Assembly (NCBI GenBank): GCA_021014325.1 | Contig: CM037472.1 | Coordinates: 37,162,234-37,226,233, forward strand | Reading direction: 5' to 3' | DNA length: 64,000 nt | Origin: Plazaster borealis | Taxonomy: Eukaryota > Echinodermata > Asteroidea > Forcipulatida > Labidiasteridae | Shown here: positions 28,201 through 40,200 of the stretch, in pieces | Numbering within the stretch: the first letter of the stretch is position 1 | How the letters are laid out: every line of letters starts with the position of its first letter | Notes under the pieces: model-generated | The model's database searches: none | The model's input: the letters and a program-made list of their open reading frames with translations, nothing else | Told to the model about the DNA's origin: nothing | Position numbers and translations under genes: made by a program

Positions 28201-31200
28201 CAGATTATATCTTCCTGCGAGGACATAACCGCTCCAGATTTTCAGCAACATCTCAAAAGCGCTGCCACCTTTTGAAATTAAATTGTCACAGGTTAGTTTT
28301 ATGGTATATATCTACAACTATATAGGATTGAAACAAACAGTGGGTTCCAATTACAAAACATATACAATCCTTTTAAAAGGTTCTGAGTGGGTACTTACAG
28401 ATTCAGGTCTGGTGTGGTGGTAACCGTCGACGTTAAGCAAAGGAATGACATACCAATCAAACTTCTCAAAGAAGAAGACTGCAACGCTGTCACCATTTGC
28501 GTAGGCATCAACAAACTGCAAAATTCAAATTCAAATTCACTTTATTATTCCCAAAATGGGAAATTCATGTTGGCCTTTATAACAATAAGTTATGAATACA
28601 AGAATTACAAAACATTAATAGAAACCATTTCAGTACATAAATACATCAAAAAAGCTGCACAACTTTAATATATTAAAGGAAAGACACTAAAAGTTCAAAA
28701 AGGTACATTTAAAAATTATTTGTGAGAATAAAAATAGGGCCCATGTCGGTCTCTGGTCCTTGCTCTTTGGTCGCTGTAATATTGCATGAGTGAATCATTG
28801 TTCCGATTGTTCATTAAAAATCCGGAAAGCTGAGGGGACAAATGAGTTGGCATACCGTTTAGTGTTCACCCTCAGCTGTAAAAGACGTTTACACTTTGCA
28901 CTTCTATTGTTTGTTCGTACAAAGGGTGAGTTTCATCTGACAGAATCATTTTCAACATTGTTCAGCATGAGAGATTTATAGAGACTGTCAACCATTGATT
29001 CATCAGTACCAGTTACCTTATCAGCTTGCTTAATTACCCTGTCCAATTTACACCGATCCAGTGCCCGCATGTTTCAAATAACACTAATAAGACATTATGT
29101 AATAATGTTTTGAAGGGCAGACTTGTAAAACATTTGTAAAATGATTCTGTTCGCATGAATGATGATCGAATGGGATTCTTCTGATTAAATTCCAAAAGAT
29201 TCTTAAAGGCCCTGTACACTATTGGTAAGATCGAAAAACACAAATGTTCACAGATTCACACACAACTTACATGATTTAAAGTAAGTAATGGTAGAAAGGG
29301 TTCCTTAAAATATTTCTGCCTGAAATGCTATCGTTTCTGAGAAATGAGTAAAACAATAGTTCTTATCATGCGCGATATTTTGAAAAAACAGAAAACACAT
29401 CAGGTCTCTTTTCACTATTTTCTTGCGACCTCGATGACCAATTAAGCTCAAACTTTCACAGGTTTGTTTGTTCATGCATATCTTGAATCACACAAAATGT
29501 GGACACTGATTTTGAGCTGTTACCAAAAGTGTACAATACCTTTAACGGACTTGATAATACTAATGCGGGAATACCAAGTGCGCGGCCTCAGTGTTCTTGG
29601 GACTAGTGCAACTGTGTAGTTTGCACATTTTACTTTACACACTTAAAGTTTATCTCTGCGACCCTTGGACCTTCCACTTTTCCTTTTTAGCTTTCAGCAG
29701 GGAAAAAGCACCTTCTATTTTCTGTGGGTAATTCTCTCTAATTTGTAAGGGAGCATGGCTCTGGCCATGCTCCTAAATGTTTATTATCTGGAAGGGATAT
29801 TTTACAGACTCCCTAGTGAGTAATATTTTGGTGCCATCAGATCAGAGAGAGAAATAAGGTATTTTTAAGGGATAGATGAACCGTTTCTTGTAGTATTTGT
29901 GTGTATGGTAGTGTAGTAGTGGCTTCTTATATAGCGCTCATATCGTATGTGGGGCTACGTAAGTATGAGACCTTCTCCTTTACATATAACCATGAAATGG
30001 TTTACACGGTGCTGTGGCGCAATATGCAGCCAATCAAACCAGGAACACCGGGGTGAACACCGATAAGTGCACTGAGTTCTTTTACGTGCATTACACAACA
30101 CATGGGACCAACAGCTTTACGTCCCATCCGAAGGACGCAGCAATCATGGTTAAGTGTCTTGCTTAAGGACACAAGTGTCAGGACCGGGACTCGAACCCAC
30201 ACTCTGCTGATCAGAAACACCAGAGCTTCAGTCCGGTGCTCTTATCCGCTCGGCCATGACACGCCACAAAGTGTAAAGTTTTATTTGCCTGCTGCGTTGT
30301 AGATGTGTTATAATTGACTGTGACTATGCTGTGCCATTTTGTATTGTGTAATATATTTAATATCTTGAGACGTCGTATTGAGCACTTTGGTGATTGCTCC
30401 TCCTTTTTCACTAGAGGACTATTGCTCCTTCCTCCCCCTCTTACAAAGGGGGCCAAAATCACTTCAATCATTTATGAATTGATTGATTTTATTTTATTTT
30501 ATTTCCTTTTTTTTTCTTTTTCTTTTGTTTTAGGGGGGGGGGCTTTTGATTTTGTTGATCTCATTTGGGTGGAAAGGGGGGGAGCCTCTGAAAAGCTCCT
30601 AGATCTATATCTCCAGGGTTTACTAAAAGGTGAAATTGCCATCATTTCATTATCCCTCCTGAGATACGGATCCTAGTTTCTGAACTTTCTTCTTAGCATG
30701 TGTACCAAAAAAAAGGATTGGTCTAAAACTCTGGTTGTTCTTACCTTTTTGAGAAGGTTAATGACAGTGGCTGGTGACACCCATTCTCTGGCATGTATAC
30801 CACCCTGGGTGTATGCACCATAACGTCCGCTCCCTGTGCTCAACTAAATTGTAACATCAAAGTTAATAAAATACAAATACACTTCAGTTCTGGTATTAAA
30901 TTGGGTGAGGGAATGAATCACAATAGTTAATTATATTTGTTACAGTGGGCATAGGTCAACCTCGTTCCAAGTGGTGTTCAATCTCGCCACGCCATTTTTT
31001 TTTCTTTCCCAGAATGCCTTGCTCGATCATAACCCCCGGTGGAAGTGTGACTTTGAAATATCCAAATATATTGGATGATCCATTCTGTTTATAGAGACTA
31101 CGCAGAGTGCGCTGTCAAAAGATGCATCAAGTCATAGAGCAACTGGTCCCCTCTCATTCTTTTTCGATCTTGTGATACATCTAACTGTATGCAGTTTAGG

Positions 31201-34200
31201 GTGACCATATAAAAACATGATTCAAGTGTATGGCGTTGAAATACGTGCATTTTGACAAAACGCGCACTAAGCACCCTAAAAGCTCTCGAAAGGTTTTAAC
31301 AAGCGTGCGCGCAGAGCAGTCACTTTTGGGAGCCAATCAGCATTGTTTTTCAGCACATCCCTACCAGGGGTTAGGGACGAGAGGTATGGATACGGCGCGC
31401 TGCCCACAGTAGCGAGGCTGGCCATAGGTAGCTTCTGGCTGATAAGATACAGCAGCATACAGAACTTTTGAGGGTCCTTGGTTTAATAATTTTCTCTATT
31501 CAGGGACCATTTTGAATGGTATAGATCTTTTGTCAGATTCAGAGAAACTTAAGTGACCAGTATTAACGAATTATTGTCACTTCAAATAGATGCTTACAAT
31601 TGTTCTCTTTCTGGAAAACTGTTGAGGTATTGACAAAATCTTGGTATTGTTGGGGATATTTTTTTAAGAACAGAAAACTAAATAGTTCCCGATATACGCC
31701 GTCTTTACGGGCAACTTGCGCTGTGGTTTTGAGAGCTGTATTATGCAATCTAAATTTGTCTACACTGCCAAGTGGTTGCACCAACCAATCATGCGAGGTG
31801 TTTGATAAAACTCCTGCGTGCCACACGTGGTGTTGTGTATGCAAACTGCATAGTTTGTGCATTCAAAAGTGATCACCGTTGCCCATAAATTCGGCGGACT
31901 TTACACTGTGTGATGTCAAGTGGTAACTATCTTTATACGTTAGACTATACCTTGATTGCCTTGATGGGTCGTCCTTCATAAGATGTTGTAACTACAATTT
32001 CAGTGAGTGTGAGTTTGGTGGGGGGTGCGTTGGCAACAAAATTTGTAATCCAGTTCATGATCTATGAAGCACAACGAAAAACAAATTAGGTATTCAGTAA
32101 GAAGCATTAGTCTGTAAACATGGCATACAATTGTTCTTCTTCTTCCTTTTGAGGGCAGCCTTCATGACTAAAGATAAACGCACTGCCAGACACACCGGGG
32201 CGAACCCCTTCTCTTAGCGATTAGTGTGCACTGGTGTCTTTTACGTGCATTGATAGTTTTTAAAACAACATGCGGGACCTACAGCTTTACGTCTGGCCCA
32301 TCCAAAGGACAAAGCAATAATGGTTAAGTGTCTTGCTTAAGGACACAAGTGTTATGACTGAGACTCGAACCCACACTCTGCTGATCAGAAACACCAGAGC
32401 TTGAGTTCAGTGCTCTTAACCGCTCGGCCTCGACACGCCACTGTTTGTTGCATAGATCATGCCAGCCGTCCTTACAAATAGCATGACCCTGTTCATGGCA
32501 TTTCTGGTAGACAGGATATTACAGTGGTCATAATGAGAAATTTGTTCTCGTAATTACCACATAATAATAATAATAATAACATTTCTATAGCGCTTTTCAC
32601 AAAAGTTGATACAAAGCGCTTTAACAAACAACAACAACAACAACAACAATAATTACAGATGCAAAACTGCATATTATACAAACAATAACTTCACAACAAT
32701 AAAGAGGCCAACTACAGAAAGTGAATACACAAATAAGCTCTGTATGAATGTGAACAATCAAAACAATAATCTGTTGTTCACTATTCTCTTGTAAATTTTA
32801 CACCCTCGTTGGTTTTACTGAATCAAAAGCAGGCCTTTGATTTGTCAGGATTGGTTAAACATATCTGTATGTGCCCTTTGCGTTAAATATTTCTTGGAAG
32901 ATCTGATCTATTCACAAAGTGAAGAAAGAAATATTCCATTTCCTGTCCAAGCAGTGATGCTGAGAGTCAATAAGTCCAAAGAAATTTATCACCCTGGGGG
33001 GAGGGTGTAATTCGCAAGAGTTGAGCACATGTCAACTAGAGAAATTTGTTCCCCCAGGTTGTGAATTGATGACATCGCATGAAGTATGAACCCGATTTAA
33101 TGGTGCATATCAACTTCAACTTCATTTGTTTACTTATAATGAAACTGCACAAGGTATAAATTGATTTCAATTCAATAACATAACGCAAACATCAAGAACA
33201 ATAATACAATTAAGTTAGCAAAATTGAAGGTCAAATAAAAACAGGCATGCTAATAATACTAGAGACTTTTGGAAGAAAATACTGTGAATGCAAAATGAAT
33301 GGTGGATCCCAGTGAACAGACGTTAAGATAGGAAGTCCTACAAACAAATCATTGTTACAATACATGTACCTCATCATAGCTGTGGTAAGCATTGTAGTCA
33401 AAAGAAGCTAAGGTATTCTGAGGAACACGATTTTGAATCTTTGCCATTTCTTCGTCGATCAGCGTCTGGACATTACTCCACTTGGTGGTGTAGTCAAGTT
33501 CCAGGTCTGCCAGTTCATCCTTCATCTGGGCGACATGGTGTGGGGGTACCATGACTTCACTGGAATGGTGTACGGGAGAGGTGCTCCAGAAGTCCAGCTG
33601 AGGGAAGAGTAGAGGGAACAGGAGGCAATTTGAAAGATGTATTTTGCATTTTGATGGTAATGATGTCATTATGAACTGATTTCGGAGGCTAATCATCCTT
33701 ACTCGCAGCCGAGAAGCTGAATTACGAAGGACGCGGCTACAACGTGTTTGAGCCGCAGGCATACAAGGGCACCCTTGGTAGCCAGCCACATCGACCCATG
33801 ACCACGGAGCTCAGCCAGAGATCCATTAAGCGTTCGATTTTTCCTGAAGGAGGAAACTGGAGGGCCCGTAGTAAACCCTTGTGGCACAGGAGAGAACAAA
33901 AGCACAACTCTACTCAGTATTCACATATGGCCTTAGCTGGCCTCGAACCAGGGTCACATTGGTGAGAGGTGAGCGCTTTACGCACTACGCCACCCATGCC
34001 ACCCATCACCAAGATCTTTTAAAAAATGGCTCAACACCTATTTGTTCACACTCAATCCAATTTGTGTCCAAGATTGTATTAAATTTTCTGCTACTATACT
34101 AGTGTTTTTGCACATTGTTGAGTGCCATGAGCATTATTGCGTGACAGAATTGTGCGCTATATTAGAAACAACATTTACAGCAGTTTTTACTTTGAAAGCT

Positions 34201-37200
34201 TACCTAAAAGCTTGAACAAAAATAGAAACTAGCAGTCTTTACTGAAAATAATTGAACAATTAATAAGGAAATTTGGTTCTTATGAGATCAAACATTTTTA
34301 AAATTAAACTGTACAATTAAAAATCATCATATTGAACACCGATCTGTGACACTTTTTAGAAAGCCCTCTGACATCATTACTCATTTGATGTCATTTGTTT
34401 GAGCTCAATTTTGTATGGCCACTTTGTTGCGATACAACGCATCATCCTACAGATGACGTCATAGTTTTGTCATTTTGGTAAGCGCCATCAAGTGGAGCTA
34501 GTTTTTCAAAATTGTTAACTTGGGGCCTATTTTAGGGGTTGAACAAATTCAGAAGTGTTAAAGTGTCTAAATTACAAAAGAATTATAAAATAATTTTGCA
34601 ATAACTGTGTTATGACCCGGTATTCACTGCATGGTAATGACATGGTTGGTGGCTGGCTGCTGTTGATGGACTGATCGGAGGTGATGTCCATTAACAGTGG
34701 CCAGCAACTAACCAAGGTCATTACCACACAGTGAAGACCGGCTCCTCACACTGTTATTGCCATTAATAAATACCTTTAACAGAGAAAAAATAAAAATAAA
34801 ATGCAACAATCATCAGAATTTGTGATTTTTTTTAAATTGTTCTGTTCATGTTAAAGGGCCATTCTTTAGGCTGTTCAATTTTTGCATGGAACCTAATCTC
34901 TTACAATTATTAATTTAATGCATATTTTCAAGAACCATGAGCTCTGAAAATTAACAGCAACATAAACAGAAATACTTTGGTTGGTGTTTTCGGCTTTATG
35001 CTTTGCATTATGTTGGTTTCATGGGCGTACCAGCTACCTTAAATTGATGCATTGTCTGCGCGGTCTAGGCACACATCTTTCAGAAGAAAAGGGTTTTCAC
35101 AAAACTTTCCAAAGTCTTTCCATTTTCAATGTCCTTTTTGCCTCCAATATGGAATCTAAAACATTTTGGGCGATGTTGTTTCTTTCTTTGACGTTTTGAA
35201 TTATCTCATATCCTACCTCCTCGTTGAAGATGAAGTTGAGGTTGATCATCTGTTTGTGCTGAATTTGATTGTGGGGTGTGATCTGGAACACCTGGTATCT
35301 GCAATAAAAGGAATATTGGAGCTCAATCCAATCCTCTAGTTTCAAAAGAAAAAGTATTGTAACATTCATCTTTAGAACCAAAACTCTTCAGAATGTTTGC
35401 GGTGATCAGGCGAGGATCCAGGATGTTTTTAAGCGGTGGCACACCTCATTTTTTTTTGGACCAACATATCTACCCACATTGTCCATTGCTTTATGTACGT
35501 AGGCCTACATGACCAAGTTATGATCCTTGTCGGACTGACATCGATTCTACAGAGTATTGTATCGTATAGTAATGCAAATGAAGTATAGACTCAATCAGCT
35601 GTGGTATAATTCTCAACGCTTTATTAAACTTGTGCAACAGTTTATATACAGTTAGATGTGGATGAATATAACCCAATTAGATCATAATATAGTGCCAGGC
35701 CACTGAGGTATAAATATATGTTTCTCGTAAGGTAAGTGGATACGACACAGAGGTATACAATCATCTTATGGCTGGAGAGGGTGGTGGTTCAAGTAACTAC
35801 CTTCGAATGTTACTCTGCCCTGTATGTAGAAACAACGGATAACATTTCAGGATGAAATTATAGCATGGGGGAATTCTATGAGACAAACCGGTGAACGAGG
35901 TGCACAGCCTTAACGACGTAGGGTCCAGGCCCACTTTAGGGCCCTGGGAACAAATTTACATTAGGTGCTCTCTGGTGCAATCCAGAACAATTCAGAGGCA
36001 TTTTACACAGTATTTTTACCCAGTTGAAAATTTCTTGTATTTTCCTTTTAACTTTTATGTATTTATTTATTTATTTATTTATTTATTTTATTTTATAATA
36101 AGTAGGGTAGATGGCCTTAGCTTTCGATCCAGACCGGACCTTCTTCAGAGGCATAAAACAAGTACAAACAAATACATATCCATTTATAGAAAAAGAGAGG
36201 GGAAAGGGATTAAGGGAAGGATCCAGAAAGAAGCGGAAAATTATAGCCAATCAAAGTTTCTATTTCAGAAACAATTGGTGGCTATGAACCAATAGGAGTA
36301 AAGTGGTGAGGACAAAGGATGTATAGTATGAAAGGATGGATTACTGGACCATAAAAGTGGTAAATGCATTGTTCGATAACAATGCAGGGAAACATGAAAG
36401 GGTAGGATAGGAGAGCAAGTTGCATCATGATGCAACTAACAATGGTCAATTAAAGAATGGCAAGATCAAAGGTAGGATGATATTAAAAATAGGTGTGAGA
36501 AAAGGTTACTACATGAGATATTTATAGTAAGAAATTTATAAAAACAAATTATTGACAGAAAAATGTGTTGATTTACACTTTATTTACAGAATATATACAA
36601 CAAATGAATTATCAGGCAGAGGAGTGAAGTGGAGGGTAATGGGAAGTTATTTAACACCAGTGTTTATGTTTAGTCCAAAGGGTTGGACTGTCTTGAGTTG
36701 GTGAATCCAGTGTGATTCTCTATGCTTGCGGTGTGTGTCATCACCATTGCAAGCTTCAATCAAGTTCAACATCCTTGACACTATGGTTGGGGCTGTTGAA
36801 GTGGATAGAGACTGGGTACGGTTTCTTGGTCTTTATGGAAGAGACATGATTCGCAAAGCGAGACTGAGTTTGGTCTTAGTCTCTCCCACATATTGTAGCC
36901 CACATCTCTTACATGATATGACATAGACTACATTAGGTGTGCTACATTGGGAGTCGGTCTTGATGTTGTATGAAGAGCCAGTGATATGACTCTTTATCTT
37001 AAGTGAGGGCTTGATGTGACAGCCCAGTATTTCTGTTGAGGGTTCTGTTCGGACTGTACCTGGGGAAGTTTGGCCCTGACTAGGATGTCACCCAGGTTCG
37101 AATGCAACCATGGGGACCTCAGGGATTGCTGAGTGTAACCTGTTGGATGAGTGAAGGATGGTCATGTTATTATTGAGGATTGAGGAAAGTTTAGGTAGTT

Positions 37201-40200
37201 CGGGTGGAAGGTGGTGACCAAGGCCACTCTTTTAGTTCCCGTGTTAGTCAACAGAGTATGACGAGGTACGTTGAGAGCCCTGTTGATTGCAAGTTGGACC
37301 CTGCGTTCGCTGTGGCCCTAGATACAAGGTGTTTCCTTAGCTCTGATGAGCGCCTCTTGTACAGGGTATCTGTAGAACAGAGCCTGACTGTAAGCAATTG
37401 CCTTCTTACAGTGACTAGGGTGGCAACTGTTGGAGAGAAGGTACTGGTGGGTGTCGGTGGGTTTACTGTAGACATCCGTGACAATGCCATTAGGGATTTG
37501 GTTATGGTAACATCTAGAAAATTCACACTTGTGAGAGAATATTCGGTAGTGAACTTTATGGTGGGGTGAAATGAGTTTATATGGTCAATAAACTCATCCA
37601 AGCTGTCCTTGCCACCACACCAGATGGAGAAAATATCATCAATAAATCTCCACCAAACTAGTGGAAGGACAGGAGTCTGTCCTCCAACTGAGACATGAAT
37701 AAGTTAGCATATGAGGGTGCCATTTTGGTACCCATGGCAGTACCCTGTACCTGTAGAAAGTGCCTGTCAGAAAATGAAAAATTATTCTTCATGAGAATGT
37801 GGCTGATGAGTTCCTTAATATGGGATTGTTTACTAGCATTGAGGGCAGAGACACATGCACTCATGCCTTCATGATGGGGTATGTTAGTATACAATGATGA
37901 AACATCAAAAGTAACCAGAATGGCAGAGTCAGGTATTTGGTGCTTGACCTCATCTAGTTTGTGGAGAAAGTCTTTGGTATCCTTGATGAAGGAAGGAATA
38001 CGGCAGACTAAGGGTTTGAGAAAGCTATCGACAAACTCAGAAATGCGCTCTGTGGGGCTACCATTCCCAGATACAATTGGTCTACCCGGGTTATTGGGCT
38101 TGTGTATCTTGGGTAGAAGGTAGAACCTTGCTGTACGGGGTCATGTGGGAGGAGATAGTTAAGTGTATCTTTCTCGATACCATTGGCATTATAAATTCTA
38201 ACCAGGGTGTCGCTGATATCTTGGGAGAAAGATTGAGTGGGATCAGTGGCACATTCAATGTAATGATCAGTGTTGCTGAGCTGTCTGAGGCCCTCAGCAA
38301 TATAGTCATGTGTGTTCATGACTACAACTGCGGACCCTTGTCAGCCCGTTTAATCACTATGTCTGGTGATTGGCGGAGTTGTGTAAGGGCGTGCGCTCAT
38401 CTTGGGGAGGTTATTGGAAGTATAAGAACCTCGGAGTTAACGACTGATGTATGTCTCTAGAGACACATCTCGGTTCTTAGGGGGTACCCAAGTACTCTTT
38501 TCCTTGGTTGGCGGTAATTGGTTGGGTCTCCACAGATGACTCTTCATCCATGGAGGGCTCTACATGAAAGTATTCACGTAGGCGTAACCTACGATTGAAT
38601 TGGGCCATGTCCTGTTGGAAAATAAGTTGGTTAGGTTCTCTGGGTGTGGGGCAAAACTTAAGACCCCTTGAGAGGAGTTTAACCTGTGGGTCAGTAAGGA
38701 CCATGTCAGAGAGATTAACTACAGTATTAGTCTCTGGCGACCTAACAGTAGGAGGAGCAATGGTGGTTCTCCTACTGTGGAAACGTCTATGAATGTGTTT
38801 CTTATGGTTAGCTTGGACATTCATACGTTTCTTGTTCTGTTTGTCCATTAGGTGGACCTTAGATGTGACGTTAGATAGTATGGTATCTTGTAACTGTTCA
38901 TACTCTTCAATAGAGCATGACTCCTGGAGTTGAGACTCAGTGTCTGTTATCTCAAGTAACTGGTTTTCAATGAATTGTTGGCATTGATTTTCCAGTAACT
39001 TGATCAAACGGAAAGACGTGTTAGTCAGTGTCTTGTTCCATTTCTTCAAAAGGATGGGTCAAGGTCCCCAAAGGAAGGGGTACACTTGATCTGTAGCCCC
39101 TTGGAATGATATCAAGATGTGACGTGTGCTTTTCTTTAAGCTTACAGTTCTGGAAAATGCACTTGGTGTCAGGAGCAAGTGCCATGATGGATAAGGGGAA
39201 CAGTAAAGCGAAAATATGTTAAATCATTCCTGTGTAGAGAACGGGTTATAGATCCTGGACAAAAATGATAATTAATTTACAAACCTGCAAGGAAAAAGTT
39301 AACACAAACCTGGGAAAAGATGGGGTTAACACAATCCTGTAGAAGAACGGGTTATCTAACCTGAAAGATTAAGTTATGTACAAACCTGAAAAGAAAAATG
39401 GGTTAACCTGTAAAGAGAACGTAGTTAAAAGTTTAGAACCTGCACAAAAAGTAAATTATTTACAAAACCTGTGAAGGAGAAAGTTAAAACAAACCTGCGA
39501 AAAAATGGGGTTAACACGACCCTGTAAAGGACGGGTTATACAACCTGCAAAAAATAATAAGTTATGTACAAACCTGAAAAGAAAAAAATGTGTTTACATA
39601 AACCTGTGAAAAAATGGGGTTAACACAATCCTGTAAAAAGAACGTAGTTAAAAATTAGAACCTGTAAAATAGTAAATTATTTACAAACCTGTAAATGAAA
39701 AAGTTAACACAATCCTGTAATAGAACGGGTAACACTAACTGCAAAAATAAGTTATGTACAAACCTGAAAGGGAAATGGGTTAACACAAACCTGTGCAAAA
39801 AGTGGGGGTTTATGTATAAGAACGGGTTATAAAACCTGCAAAATCAAGTTATGTACAAACCTGAAGGGAAAAGAAGGTTAACACAAACCTGTAAAAAAAA
39901 ATAGGGTTATAAAACCTGCAAAAATAAGTTATGTACAGACCTGAAAAGGAAAAACGTTAACACAATCCTGTGAAAAACGGGGTTTAAAACACAATCCTGT
40001 AAAACGAATGGGTTAAAAAACCTGTAGAGAAAATTATTAAGTAGTATTTAAAAACCTGTAAGGTAAAAATAATGATTTACAAACCTGTAAATGAAAAAGT
40101 TAACACAATCCTGTAATAGAACGGGTAACACTAACTGAAAAAATAAGTTAAGTACAAACCTGAAAGGGAAAATGGGTTAACACAAACCTGTGCAAAAAGT

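Noticed and set aside
30314..30676. Plus-strand ORF of 120 codons
   Set aside because: Contains a homopolymer G run and T-rich tract, starts beside a SINE, and shows no domain.
37204..38460. Plus-strand ORFs of 80-127 codons
   Set aside because: Antisense shadows of the Penelope-like RT on the minus strand.
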